A DNA stretch of 25,073 nucleotides from a virus, in IMG/VR virus record IMGVR_UViG_3300043099_000301, positions 1 to 25,073 of that record; one strand, written 5' to 3'. The position numbers and the translations under genes are program-made. Positions within the stretch are counted from its first letter, which is position 1, and each line of letters begins with the position of its first letter. The notes beneath the pieces are model-generated. The model ran no database searches. It saw nothing but the letters and a program-made list of their open reading frames with translations, and was not told the origin of the DNA. Shown here one piece after another: positions 1 to 8,239 of this stretch.

Positions 1-2
1 TA

Positions 3-2483
3 CCTCTTTCTGCTGCAACCGTTAAGGCAAAAGATTTTACAAAAGCACAAGAAGAATTAGCAGCAATAACAAAAGGGCAGGCTGAGGCAGCAGCAAATAC
101 CTTTGCAGGTAAACTAACAACACTAAGATTAAGATTTAATCAAGTAACAGAAAGAGTTGGATACGCTTTAATTCCAGTACTTGAAAAACTTGTAGATCGT
201 TTGGAAAATGATGTTTTTCCTGCTTTTGACAAATTTATCAGAATGAACCAGAATGATATTGTTGATGCCTTTGCTGGTACCATTGCTCTTGCTGAAAAAG
301 CCGTAAGAGCATTTATTAAAATTGCTGAGGTATTAAAAGCACTACAACCACTTTTGATGGTTCTTGGTTCTGGTATTTTGGCAATTGTTGGTTATGCAAA
401 ACTATTATCAGTAACTCTATCTTTGCAGGGATTCCTTCAATTTTTATCAGGTGCAACTAAAGAATTTACAAGAAGCGTGATGGGTGCAGGTGCTGCAGCA
501 GGCAAAGCATCTGGAGAGTTTGTTATCTTGGGTCTTGATATGAAGAAGTTGGGCACAGGTATGCAAGGACTTAAGAGTGCTCCAACCATAATGAATAAAA
601 TGACTATTGCTGCATCAGCGTTCTGGTTGGCTATGTCTCCTGCTTCAAAGTTTCTTTTAGTAATTGGTGCACTTATTGCTGCATTTACTCTTCTTTGGAA
701 GGGTCTTGGAAGGCTATCAGATAAATTTGTCAGGGATGATAGAAAAAGAGCAGCCCAAAGAAAAATAGAACTTGAAAAAGAAAAGCAAAGTATTCAAAAC
801 CTTGGCATGACCATGGTAAATTATGCTGAACAAGTAAAGAGATCACAGAATGCAATGTCTAATTCAGCAGCATCACACCTTGCAGATTTAAATCGTCTTA
901 CAGATGCAATGAAAGATGCTCAAAAGCAAGCACGACTTGATGCTATTGATGCAGCAAGAAATGCAAGATTGCAGGCAGAACAATTAGCAGATGAACAAAA
1001 GAGACTTTATATTCAGGGCTTGGAGAAAAAAGGTGCTCAAAAACTTCTAACTTTAAATAGAACTCTTCTTACAGATAAAAAGAAGATGGAAGTTCAACTT
1101 GCTGCAATTAAGGCAAAGAATGCCAAGTTAGACAAGGCTGGAATTAAACTTACAGATCCTGATGAGATGACTGCTATCCAAATGGAAGCAATCTATCAGA
1201 ACCTTCTAAAAAACGGTAAAGTATTATTAGCAGAAACAACCAAGCAACAAAAGGCATTAGACGAATTAAAACAAAAGGCTGCAGAAGAATATAACAAAAC
1301 ACTATTGCGTCAAGCAGATATTGTTCAGCACCTTGATAAACTAAGAGCAAACGACATAGTTGTAATTGGATATTTGGCTAATAAGTGGGAAATGACCACT
1401 GAGGCTGCTGATATGTATATTAAGAGCGTATTGGCAATAGGCGAAGTAAAGATGGATGATTCTGGAATCCTGGCCATAAGAATGGCGTGGGGAATGTCTG
1501 GAGATCAAGCAAAGAAGTATCTTGAATTTACTGCTGCTATTAAAGAAGGTCATGGCAACATAGGTAAAGAAAAACTTGAAGAACTTGGAAGAAAATGGTT
1601 TAAAGATTCTGACAATCCTTATGATGCTGCACTTAAATATTCTCAAGCACTTACTGTCTTAGCAGATCAGCAAGTTGGTGCAGATGAAGTTAAGGCATTA
1701 GCAGAAGCCTGGAATATAACTCCAGATGCAGTTGCTGCATATCTACTTGAAGTTGGAAAGCCATTTACCTTAACAGATGATGCAAAACTTATATTATCTG
1801 CAGATATGGTCAGTAAAATTGCTGGGCAATGGGATGCAGCAAGATTGGCTTTGATAGCCTATCTAAATGCAGCAAAAGGATTTACCTTCCCTAATCCAAG
1901 TGGCACACCAAATGCTGGTAGTCCAAGCATAACAGGATGCCCTGCTGGAACCACAATGGTTAATGGAAAGTGTACACCAATAACTACTCCTAAACCTAAC
2001 GATTCTTCAGGAACAACTTCATCAACAGCAGCCTCTTCAGCAGCAGCAGCAATAACATATGCTGTAGCAAAGGCTACAGGAGATATGAATGCAGCAGCCA
2101 TAGCAGCAGCAGGAGTTCGTCCAAGTGATCTTGCATTGGGTGAAAGCGGAGCAATAGGAGCAGCATCAATAGCAAGACAACTTGCAGATGCAGAGAATCA
2201 AGTAAGAATAGCATCATCATTAGCAGCGTTTAAGGCTAAGGAGGCAGCAGATTTAGCAGCATCTCAAGCAGCAGCAAGAACGATGGACTATGATGAAAAA
2301 TTTAGATTTAGATCATTTAGTGCACCTACTGCAGACGCACCACCAGCACCTTCACCAACACCTAAGACAAGTGATTTAAAAATAACTATTGATGCAACAG
2401 GAGACGAATTATCTACTGCGATTAGAAACAGCCTCTTGTTCTCACAGTCTAATGGTAGCCAAATAACATTGCAGGCAATTTAA
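3..2483 (+). CDS. Tail tape measure protein, C-terminal part (5' end outside window)
   Basis: The reading frame is open from base 3, so the gene starts before the window; the TTG at 201 is an internal codon, not the start. The 826 visible residues have the tape measure pattern: an opening AGKLTTLRLRFNQVTERVG / ALIPVLEKLVDRL segment typical of the end of the conserved TMP domain, then long hydrophobic helices (around bases 270-440 and 590-700), a long charged Lys/Glu/Gln coiled-coil stretch (about 740-1330), and an Ala/Ser/Pro-rich tail. Tape measure proteins set tail length and occupy the tail lumen. A minor tail protein gene follows after 1 base, as in actinophages. A short Cys-containing CPAGTTMVNGKC loop near base 1938 is unusual here. 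Family assignment is confident; the exact subfamily is not visible. Confidence 0.85.
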   Translation, partial: PLSAATVKAKDFTKAQEELAAITKGQAEAAANTFAGKLTTLRLRFNQVTERVGYALIPVLEKLVDRLENDVFPAFDKFIRMNQNDIVDAFAGTIALAEKAVRAFIKIAEVLKALQPLLMVLGSGILAIVGYAKLLSVTLSLQGFLQFLSGATKEFTRSVMGAGAAAGKASGEFVILGLDMKKLGTGMQGLKSAPTIMNKMTIAASAFWLAMSPASKFLLVIGALIAAFTLLWKGLGRLSDKFVRDDRKRAAQRKIELEKEKQSIQNLGMTMVNYAEQVKRSQNAMSNSAASHLADLNRLTDAMKDAQKQARLDAIDAARNARLQAEQLADEQKRLYIQGLEKKGAQKLLTLNRTLLTDKKKMEVQLAAIKAKNAKLDKAGIKLTDPDEMTAIQMEAIYQNLLKNGKVLLAETTKQQKALDELKQKAAEEYNKTLLRQADIVQHLDKLRANDIVVIGYLANKWEMTTEAADMYIKSVLAIGEVKMDDSGILAIRMAWGMSGDQAKKYLEFTAAIKEGHGNIGKEKLEELGRKWFKDSDNPYDAALKYSQALTVLADQQVGADEVKALAEAWNITPDAVAAYLLEVGKPFTLTDDAKLILSADMVSKIAGQWDAARLALIAYLNAAKGFTFPNPSGTPNAGSPSITGCPAGTTMVNGKCTPITTPKPNDSSGTTSSTAASSAAAAITYAVAKATGDMNAAAIAAAGVRPSDLALGESGAIGAASIARQLADAENQVRIASSLAAFKAKEAADLAASQAAARTMDYDEKFRFRSFSAPTADAPPAPSPTPKTSDLKITIDATGDELSTAIRNSLLFSQSNGSQITLQAI

Positions 2484-2484
2484 A

Positions 2485-3762
2485 ATGACTCAGCCAACAA
2501 TAAAAGTAGAAATTGACTTCTCAAGTGGACCATCGTTTGGGTTCCCGTTTATTTTGGACAGTGGCTCTTTTGGTATTTTGGATACAAATGTTTTAGCAGA
2601 TAGTCCCTTAGATCTTGTAGATATTACTCCTCAAGTTAGAAGAGTAACTACTCGTAGAGGTCGTAACAGACTACTTTCCCAGTTTGAGGCTGGAACTGCA
2701 ACAGTAATACTAAATGATCCTAATTCTGACTTTAACCCTCAGAATACAGCATCACCATATTATGGTAAATTGTTTCCTTTGCGTAAGATAAGAATCTATG
2801 CAGACACAATACTTGCTGGACGCACTGTTCAGGTTACTATATTTTCAGGATACATCAGTTCATTTGATACCTCATTTTATTCAGGCACTACAGAAAATGC
2901 TACAGTTACACTACAATGTGTAGATGCATTCCGCCTATTCTCAAATGTTTCTACTGAAATACCTCCAATTCCAGGAGCCACATCAGGTCAATTATCTGGA
3001 GCAAGAGTAGAAACTTTGTTAAACTTTGGAGATTTTCCTGACTCTATGATAAATGCAAGTGTTGGACAATCTCAAATGCAAGCAGATCCAGGTGGAAATA
3101 GGTCTCTCTTACAAGCAATTCAGACAATAGAACAGTCAGAATTTGGTGCTTTCTTTATGGGTAGAAATGGTCAAGCACAGTTTTTAGACAGAGAACAGAT
3201 TTCTAAGTTAGCAGATATAATTTCAGGTGAATTTTCAGATCTTAATCCTTTACCTGCAGGTCAATTTCCTTATTCTCAAGTTGACTTTGCCTATGATGAT
3301 CAACAAATTCTAAATGATGTTGCAGTTCAAGCATTGGGTGGGCCAGTATATATTGCAACTGATGCAGACAGTATTCTTAAATATTCTTATAAATCAGCAA
3401 ATAGAAATGATCTTCTTATGTTAAACACATCAGAAGCAGAAGATCAAGCAAAAATGATTGTTGCTACTCGTAAGAATGCTGACATTAGAATTGACTCCAT
3501 GCAATTAAACATGAACTCTGCTATTAATGAAAATAATATTTTGCTACAGTTATCAATGGATATTTATTTTACAATTAACATTACAAAAACAATGCCTGGT
3601 GGATCTTTTATTACAAAAGAAGTTTTTGTTCAAGGAGTTACTCACGATGTTACTCCAGAGCAATGGAATACAACAGTCTACACTGCAGAACCTATTATTC
3701 AAGCATTTATCCTGGATTCGCCAACTCAGGGTATACTTGATACTAACGCTTTATCATACTAA
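2485..3762 (+). CDS. Minor tail protein (tape-measure-adjacent, actinophage type)
   Basis: The 425-residue protein starts at an ATG one base after the tape measure stop. The segment VDITPQVRRVTTRRGRNRLLSQFEAGTATVILNDPNSDFNP (split here only by position, residues about 46-86) is the hallmark of minor tail/tail-tip proteins encoded just after the tape measure in actinophages. The middle and C-terminal regions, with ends such as EVFVQGVTHDVTPEQW, resemble the baseplate-hub-like beta domains of these proteins. It probably forms part of the distal tail or tail tip. A short motif, ILDSxxxGILDTN, occurs at residues 23-35 and again at 409-421, as if N- and C-terminal edges copy each other. The role is known from family context and synteny, not from a catalytic motif. 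Confidence 0.75.
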   Translation: MTQPTIKVEIDFSSGPSFGFPFILDSGSFGILDTNVLADSPLDLVDITPQVRRVTTRRGRNRLLSQFEAGTATVILNDPNSDFNPQNTASPYYGKLFPLRKIRIYADTILAGRTVQVTIFSGYISSFDTSFYSGTTENATVTLQCVDAFRLFSNVSTEIPPIPGATSGQLSGARVETLLNFGDFPDSMINASVGQSQMQADPGGNRSLLQAIQTIEQSEFGAFFMGRNGQAQFLDREQISKLADIISGEFSDLNPLPAGQFPYSQVDFAYDDQQILNDVAVQALGGPVYIATDADSILKYSYKSANRNDLLMLNTSEAEDQAKMIVATRKNADIRIDSMQLNMNSAINENNILLQLSMDIYFTINITKTMPGGSFITKEVFVQGVTHDVTPEQWNTTVYTAEPIIQAFILDSPTQGILDTNALSY

Positions 3763-3777
3763 CATAAGGAGAAGAAT

Positions 3778-4500
3778 ATGCCTACAGGCAGTCCAAACGC
3801 TGGGTACAAGACCTTCAATACAGGCGATGTATTAACAGCAGCACAGGTCCAGTACTACCTGCAAAATCAGTCAATCATGTACTTTGCTAATGCTGCAGCA
3901 AGAGACGCTGCCCTGACAGCACCTATTCGTCAAGAAGGTATGTTTGCCTATCTTGCTGATACAAACGCTACTACATTTTATGACGGTACAACATGGCAAG
4001 GATTTGGTACTGGAGACATTACTGGTCTAACTGCAGGTACTGGAATTACTATTACTTCAGCAACAGGACCTGTTCCAACCATTTCTGTATCAACAAATGC
4101 AACACTAACATCACCAAAGGAAACAGTTGAAATTGTTCCTGCTGGATCAACAGGTACTATTAATATTGATACTTTAACAGCATCTGTTGAATACTATACT
4201 GGTGCTGCTACAGCCAACTGGACATTAAATGTTCGTGGAAGTGGTGCAGCAACCCTTGACTCAACAATGGCAGTTGGAGAACAAATCTCTGTTGTTTATC
4301 TTAATACAAACACTGGAACAGCATACTATCCAACAGCATTTACTATTGACGGTACAGCAGTTGGAGTAACTCTAAAGTGGTTAGGTGGAACTGCACCTTC
4401 TTCAGGAAATATTAACGCAATAGATGCATATGTTTATACAATTATAAAGACTGCAGCATCAACATATACAGTTCTTGCATCACAAAACAGATTTGCATAA
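3778..4500 (+). CDS. Minor structural / tail fibre-type protein
   Basis: The 240-residue protein starts at an ATG preceded by AAGGAG (about 3767). Its N-terminus, with NTGDVLTAAQVQYYLQNQS followed by a RDAAL...G..AYLADT...YDGTTW pattern, is the attachment module seen at the start of many actinophage tail-fibre or minor structural proteins. The rest is Thr/Gly/Ser-rich beta-type sequence without Cys. It lies between the minor tail protein and the PPPIIA-repeat protein, so a peripheral tail or fibre role is likely. No enzymatic motif is visible. The assignment is by pattern and context. Confidence 0.6.
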   Translation: MPTGSPNAGYKTFNTGDVLTAAQVQYYLQNQSIMYFANAAARDAALTAPIRQEGMFAYLADTNATTFYDGTTWQGFGTGDITGLTAGTGITITSATGPVPTISVSTNATLTSPKETVEIVPAGSTGTINIDTLTASVEYYTGAATANWTLNVRGSGAATLDSTMAVGEQISVVYLNTNTGTAYYPTAFTIDGTAVGVTLKWLGGTAPSSGNINAIDAYVYTIIKTAASTYTVLASQNRFA

Positions 4501-4519
4501 TAATAACTAAGGAGAAAAA

Positions 4520-5014
4520 GTGAGTCCATTATTTCGTAACCCCAGTGGTATTGGTGTGACATTAAGACTTGTTACGCCTCCAACCCCTCCTCCTATTATT
4601 GCGACTCCTCCTCCTATTATCGCTACTCCACCACCAATTATCGCTACACCACCACCTATCATAGCAACGCCACCACCTATCATTGCTACGCCTCCCCCAA
4701 TTATTGCTACGCCTCCACCTATCATCGCAACGCCTCCACCTATCATTGCGACACCACCTCCAATCATTGCAATCATTGCAACACCTCCACCAATCATTGC
4801 AACTCCTCCACCAATTATAGCGACCCCACCTCCTATAATTGCTACACCTCCTCCAATAATTGCAACACCTCCGCCAATTATTGCGACACCACCACCTATT
4901 ATCGCAACTCCTCCACCTATCATTGCGATCATAGCATTACCGTATGAATGTGGTAATGGTTATACGCCTTGTCCAATTGGATTTGGAGATTGTGACAATC
5001 CGTGTGGGTTCTAA
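4520..5014 (+). CDS. Proline-rich repeat protein with 16 PPPIIA units, Cys-rich C-terminus
   Basis: The start is GTG at 4520, placed 5 bases after AAGGAG. The 164 residues form three parts: an 18-residue head (MSPLFRNPSGIGVTLRLV), a 7-residue repeat TPPPIIA present 16 times (residues 23-136) with an extra IIA after unit 9 and after unit 16, and a 25-residue tail with four Cys (CGNGYTPCPIGFGDCDNPCGF). The repeat is identical at protein level while its codons vary widely. Such a block should form an extended polyproline-type rod. It has no signal peptide. It lies among tail genes, directly before a block of prolyl-hydroxylase-like genes, so I infer it is a virion rod or adhesin and the main candidate substrate of that block. 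The family is not recognised. Confidence 0.75.
   Translation: MSPLFRNPSGIGVTLRLVTPPTPPPIIATPPPIIATPPPIIATPPPIIATPPPIIATPPPIIATPPPIIATPPPIIATPPPIIAIIATPPPIIATPPPIIATPPPIIATPPPIIATPPPIIATPPPIIATPPPIIAIIALPYECGNGYTPCPIGFGDCDNPCGF
4586..4927 (+). repeat. 16 tandem 21-bp coding units (PPPIIA-T)
   Basis: Sixteen 21-bp units encode PPPIIAT with no amino-acid change. No two full 21-bp units are identical; units 8 and 16 share their first 18 bases. Every difference is synonymous (Pro CCT/CCA/CCC/CCG, Ile ATT/ATC/ATA, Ala GCA/GCT/GCG, Thr ACT/ACA/ACG/ACC). A 9-bp IIA insertion follows units 9 and 16. The opposite strand also stays open across the array (about 4507-4932), a by-product of the periodicity. 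Confidence 0.95.
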
Positions 5015-5022
5015 ATATAAAA

Positions 5023-5055
5023 GTGGCAGCCTATGTGCGGGGCATAGGTTGCTAC
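5023..5055 (+). promoter_or_regulatory. 13-bp stem-loop between tail genes
   Basis: Arms at 5023-5035 and 5043-5055 pair over 13 bp around a 7-base loop (TGCGGGG). Two of the pairs are G-U, so the structure favours plus-strand RNA. AATATAG, not a U-tract, follows, so it does not look like a classical intrinsic terminator. It may be an RNA processing or stability element or a weak attenuator between the repeat protein and the next gene. Confidence 0.55.
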
Positions 5056-5099
5056 AATATAGTTTCAATGATACAATTAAGTAAATTTAAGGAGAGATA

Positions 5100-5522
5100 A
5101 TGTACGCTTGCGTAGTAAAAAATGAATACGGAACTTGGGATATTTATCGTGTTCTTAATTACACAATTCCTCAAGAAAAAGAGCAGATATTGATAGATGC
5201 TGTTGCAAGTGGTCTTCCAATTGTTCCAATGAACCTTACTGAGTACAGGGATGCTGCCGCAACAGGTGCAACTTGGACTGGCACAGAATGGGTTGGCGGA
5301 CATAAGGTTAAGTTTCCTGATGAATATGAATGGGATGCAACAGAAATTTATTCTTATGTTTGCAACAATCAAATTATTATGTCAGTGCTTTGTATGCAAC
5401 CTAATCATAAAGAGCAGTATGCAGCAATTTTTAGTGAAGAAACAACAATTGTAGATATTCCAGATGATCAACCTTTTAAGGTTGGCGATATTTGGGATGG
5501 CGAGAATATTATTCAGCAGTAA
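5100..5522 (+). CDS. Hypothetical phage protein (140 aa)
   Basis: The start is an ATG after AAGGAGAGATA (5089-5099), a good ribosome binding site. The protein is acidic, without membrane segments or a signal peptide. It contains a TGATWTGTEWVGG stretch around residues 55-68 and ends VGDIWDGENIIQQ. I do not recognise the family. Its place between the PPPIIA protein and the modification block suggests a tail accessory or fibre-assembly role, but this is only context. Confidence 0.6.
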   Translation: MYACVVKNEYGTWDIYRVLNYTIPQEKEQILIDAVASGLPIVPMNLTEYRDAAATGATWTGTEWVGGHKVKFPDEYEWDATEIYSYVCNNQIIMSVLCMQPNHKEQYAAIFSEETTIVDIPDDQPFKVGDIWDGENIIQQ

Positions 5523-5544
5523 AAACAGAAATCAAAGGGGAAAC

Positions 5545-5772
5545 ATGTCAAAATGGCAAGAATGGAAAAAGGCTCAAGGAGAAACAAGACCTTGGCACTT
5601 ATTAGATAAAGAAAAAATAATAACAGATCACAAAATAATTGAAGATAGATTAGCCATCTGTGCTGAATGTCCCTTTCTAATTAAAGCAACAAGCCAATGC
5701 AAGAAATGTGGCTGTTTTATGAATCTTAAAACAAAACTTACAACGGCTCAATGTCCAATAGGAAAGTGGTAA
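5545..5772 (+). CDS. Small zinc-ribbon protein (75 aa)
   Basis: I chose the ATG at 5545 (SKWQEWKK...), 5 bases after AAAGGGGAAA, over the ATG at 5464, which would lie inside the previous gene. Six Cys at residues 39, 42, 52, 55, 57 and 70 sit in CAECPF...QCKKCGCFM...CPIGKW, a zinc-ribbon pattern seen in small proteins of many environmental phages. Its function is unknown. It ends 1 base before the first oxygenase gene, so it heads the same operon and may be an accessory or scaffold for it. Confidence 0.7.
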   Translation: MSKWQEWKKAQGETRPWHLLDKEKIITDHKIIEDRLAICAECPFLIKATSQCKKCGCFMNLKTKLTTAQCPIGKW

Positions 5773-5773
5773 G

Positions 5774-6340
5774 ATGTTTAATGCACATGTGATAGAAAAC
5801 TTTGTATCAAAAGAAGACTGTCAGTATTTAATTAATGCTGCAGTTGCTTCAGATCTATGGCAAACTGCTGGACACGAGTTTTGGGATAACCGTACAATTA
5901 ACTATACTAATATGCTGGTCTTTGATAAGAAGGCTGCTGATATTATGATGGATGCTCTTATTCGTTGTAAAGAAGAAATTAAACAAGCATATGGGTTAGA
6001 TGAGATTTATCCTGACCTTCTTCAGGTAATCCGTTGGTTTCCTGGCATGAGTCAAACACCACACTCAGATGATATGAGCCATACAGATATAACTGGCCAT
6101 GAGCATAGAGCGTTTGGTTCTGTTCTTTACCTCAATGATGACTATGAAGGTGGACACACTTACTACCCAAACTTCAACTTTGATATAACTCCAAAGGTTG
6201 GTGCACTGGCATTTCATCCAGCAGATGTAGAGCATCTTCATGGAGTGACAGAGGTTAAAGAATCAGTAAGGTACACAATTGCTTCATTTTGGACAAAACA
6301 ACAAAATATGGAAATGAAATACGGAGGGGAATTGAGATGA
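5774..6340 (+). CDS. Prolyl 4-hydroxylase-like 2OG-Fe(II) oxygenase A
   Basis: This 188-residue protein has the double-stranded beta-helix oxygenase signature: HxD at H97-S98-D99 (TPHSDD), the strand SVLYLNDDYEGG at 116-127, the distal His within EHLHGV (H156) and the 2-oxoglutarate-binding Arg R166 (VRYTIASFW). The spacing and the YLNDxYxGG strand match prolyl-4-hydroxylase alpha-subunit-type enzymes, which hydroxylate proline using O2 and 2-oxoglutarate. The start ATG is one base after the zinc-ribbon stop, and the next gene overlaps by ATGA. Substrate is unknown; a protein substrate is inferred from the family and neighbours. DNA or small-molecule hydroxylation is the alternative. Confidence 0.85.
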   Translation: MFNAHVIENFVSKEDCQYLINAAVASDLWQTAGHEFWDNRTINYTNMLVFDKKAADIMMDALIRCKEEIKQAYGLDEIYPDLLQVIRWFPGMSQTPHSDDMSHTDITGHEHRAFGSVLYLNDDYEGGHTYYPNFNFDITPKVGALAFHPADVEHLHGVTEVKESVRYTIASFWTKQQNMEMKYGGELR

Positions 6341-6906
6341 AAGAATTAGCACCAGGCATAGTAATATTTGAAGATGTATTTCCTGATTCAATGGAATACC
6401 TTAAGAAAATAGAAGAATCAGACTCATCCTGGATACCTGCAGGAGTATTGCTTACAAACGAACCAGGAAACAAAGTTGGCACAGACTACAAGAGCAGAGA
6501 TACAGACTTGGTTATTCTTCCTGAACATGGAGATACTGCTGATAACCCTTTGTCTAACTTCACAAGAGCATTTTATGAAAGCATGAAGCCTTGTTTAGAT
6601 AAATACATTAACGCCTACGGTGCAGTAATAGAACACATTCAGGCTCCCCAACTTTTGCGGTATGGAAAAGAACAGAAGTTTCATGACCATGTAGACGATC
6701 ATCCACTATTTACAAGAAGAATATCAATGACTTACTACCTAAATGACGATTATGAGGGTGGAGATGTAGAGTTTAGCAAGTATGGGTTAAGGTTTAAGGC
6801 AAAGAAGAACGACCTTTTAATCTTTCCTTCAAACTTTATGTATAACCATGCCGTTCATCCAGTAACAGATGGCCTAAGATATGTGGTGGTTCAATGGACA
6901 CGATAA
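6337..6906 (+). CDS. Prolyl 4-hydroxylase-like 2OG-Fe(II) oxygenase B
   Basis: I use the ATG at 6337, which overlaps the previous stop as ATGA and follows GGAGGGGA (6322-6329), giving 189 residues; an upstream ATG at 6289 lies inside gene A. Iron-binding candidates are H118-V-D120 (HDHVDD) and H174 (HAVHPV), with R181 (LRYVVVQW) for 2-oxoglutarate. The strand YYLNDDYEGGDVEF at 133-146 nearly copies that of enzyme A, so the two are paralogues. This is the prolyl-4-hydroxylase-like family. It is translationally coupled to its neighbours on both sides. Confidence 0.85.
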   Translation: MKELAPGIVIFEDVFPDSMEYLKKIEESDSSWIPAGVLLTNEPGNKVGTDYKSRDTDLVILPEHGDTADNPLSNFTRAFYESMKPCLDKYINAYGAVIEHIQAPQLLRYGKEQKFHDHVDDHPLFTRRISMTYYLNDDYEGGDVEFSKYGLRFKAKKNDLLIFPSNFMYNHAVHPVTDGLRYVVVQWTR

Positions 6907-7460
6907 ACAGAGAAGTTGGATTAATTAAGAATGTCTTAAGTCCTTATGACTTTGACAGACTTCGTATGCATTTTAAGAATAATCCTATTTTAGATTCTAT
7001 GGGCACAGACGAGTTTGGCAGAAAATTGCTGGGAGACAAAGCAGAGCCAATACTACAAGAATTTAGTGAACTACTATTACCAAAGGTAAGAGAATACTTT
7101 AACACAAATACCTGCGTTACATCATATTCACTGTTTGCAGAATATTCTGATGAAACTATCAGTTTAGAAAAGCACAAAGATGTGAACGCCTGTACATATA
7201 CACTTGATTTGGTTCTCTATCAAGGAGATCCATGGGCACTTTACATAGAAGGAAAGCCTTATATAGCCAAGCCAAATGAGGCAATTTTATTCATGGGTGA
7301 GGAATACGAGCATTGGAGAGAAACTCTCTATAACAATACTGGTAAAATAGGAGTAGTCTTTTTCCATTATGTAGAGCCAGATCATTGGTTTATAACTGAA
7401 CCTAAAGAAAAGCACGATGAGATTAGACAACAGATGGCTATTGAGAGGAACTTAAAATGA
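6894..7460 (+). CDS. Divergent 2OG-Fe(II) oxygenase-like protein C
   Basis: The 188-residue protein starts at an ATG inside the end of gene B (13-base overlap). It keeps an HxD candidate at H94-K-D96 (LEKHKDVN), a beta strand run YTLDLVLYQGDPWALYIEGK, the turn AKPNEAILFMGEEYEHWRE with a candidate distal His H140, and VVFFHYV. It lacks the YLNDDYEGG strand of A, B and D and has no obvious downstream Arg like theirs. It is probably a diverged member of the same fold, active or not. Length, position and motif order support this; substrate is unknown. Confidence 0.65.
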   Translation: MDTINREVGLIKNVLSPYDFDRLRMHFKNNPILDSMGTDEFGRKLLGDKAEPILQEFSELLLPKVREYFNTNTCVTSYSLFAEYSDETISLEKHKDVNACTYTLDLVLYQGDPWALYIEGKPYIAKPNEAILFMGEEYEHWRETLYNNTGKIGVVFFHYVEPDHWFITEPKEKHDEIRQQMAIERNLK

Positions 7461-8239
7461 AATTAGAAAAGCACTGTGATGGAAAAGTTTTAATATTTGA
7501 AGACTTTTTAACACCAGAAGAGGTTAATTTGTTAGACTCATTTATGAGGAACTTTAACTATGACGGATTACAGGAACACGAATTTAAGTATTGGGGCAAG
7601 CGTTTAATCAACAATCATCAGATGAAGTTAAATCCAGGATATGAAAATATTATGGACGATGTAATGCCTACTCTAAGCCTTATTCAACAGAGAGTTAAAG
7701 ATGTTCTTAATGAGCATGATCACGAAGCAGACTGGGCTCCCTCTGAACATAATTTAATTAAAATGTTTGATGGAGCAAGCGATTCATTTTACAATGGAAA
7801 CACTGAATTAGAAATGTTTGTCCATATAGATAATCAAGGACACATGGAAAGCCCAATTATGTGGGGCAGCGTTATTTATCTCAATGATGACTACGAAGGT
7901 GGAGAAATCTACTATCCAGATTATGATTATTGGTATAAGCCAAAAGCAGGATCTATGGCTATGCATGAAGGAAATACTCGTCATGGAGTTAAAAAAGTAA
8001 TTTCAGGTGAGCGTTTTTGTGCAGCATCATTAGTTACAATTAGAGGCAACTGGAACGAAAACCCATTGCCAACAAGAACTGACAACCCAGAAAATCCTTA
8101 TCATTATCCACCAGGATATTGGGGCAATCGTTATAAACTTGATCCCATTCAAGGGGAAGTTAAGAACCTTAGAAGCGATGGCTCAGTAGCAGCATTTAAT
8201 CCAGACCCAGAATTGGGAAGGGCAGACGGTAATGCCTAA
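7457..8239 (+). CDS. Prolyl 4-hydroxylase-like 2OG-Fe(II) oxygenase D (C-terminally extended)
   Basis: The start overlaps the previous stop by ATGA. In 260 residues it shows H123-I-D125 (FVHIDNQGH), the strand VIYLNDDYEGGEIYYPDY at 139-156, distal His H176 (TRHGVKKV) and R186 (GERFCAASLV). The last 60 residues, Pro/Asn/Tyr/Gly-rich (NPLPTRTDNPENPYHYPPGYW), extend beyond the usual catalytic core and may contact a substrate or partner. The strand is almost the same at DNA level as in enzyme A, which suggests duplication. Family assignment is strong, the role is inferred. Confidence 0.83.
   Translation: MKLEKHCDGKVLIFEDFLTPEEVNLLDSFMRNFNYDGLQEHEFKYWGKRLINNHQMKLNPGYENIMDDVMPTLSLIQQRVKDVLNEHDHEADWAPSEHNLIKMFDGASDSFYNGNTELEMFVHIDNQGHMESPIMWGSVIYLNDDYEGGEIYYPDYDYWYKPKAGSMAMHEGNTRHGVKKVISGERFCAASLVTIRGNWNENPLPTRTDNPENPYHYPPGYWGNRYKLDPIQGEVKNLRSDGSVAAFNPDPELGRADGNA

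Noticed and set aside
3527-3835. Plus-strand 102-residue frame overlapping two tail genes
   Set aside because: It is out of frame with the minor tail gene, lacks a ribosome site and looks like low-complexity shadow sequence.
4586-4927. CRISPR-like array
   Set aside because: The units are contiguous without spacers and vary only at synonymous positions in a coding frame.
4507-4932. Minus-strand frame encoding GGGVAII repeats
   Set aside because: It is the reverse reading of the PPPIIA array; it stays open because of the 21-bp period and has no start signals of its own.
5464-5544. Upstream ATG for the zinc-ribbon gene
   Set aside because: It would extend back inside the previous gene; ATG 5545 has a close ribosome site and gives the expected protein start.
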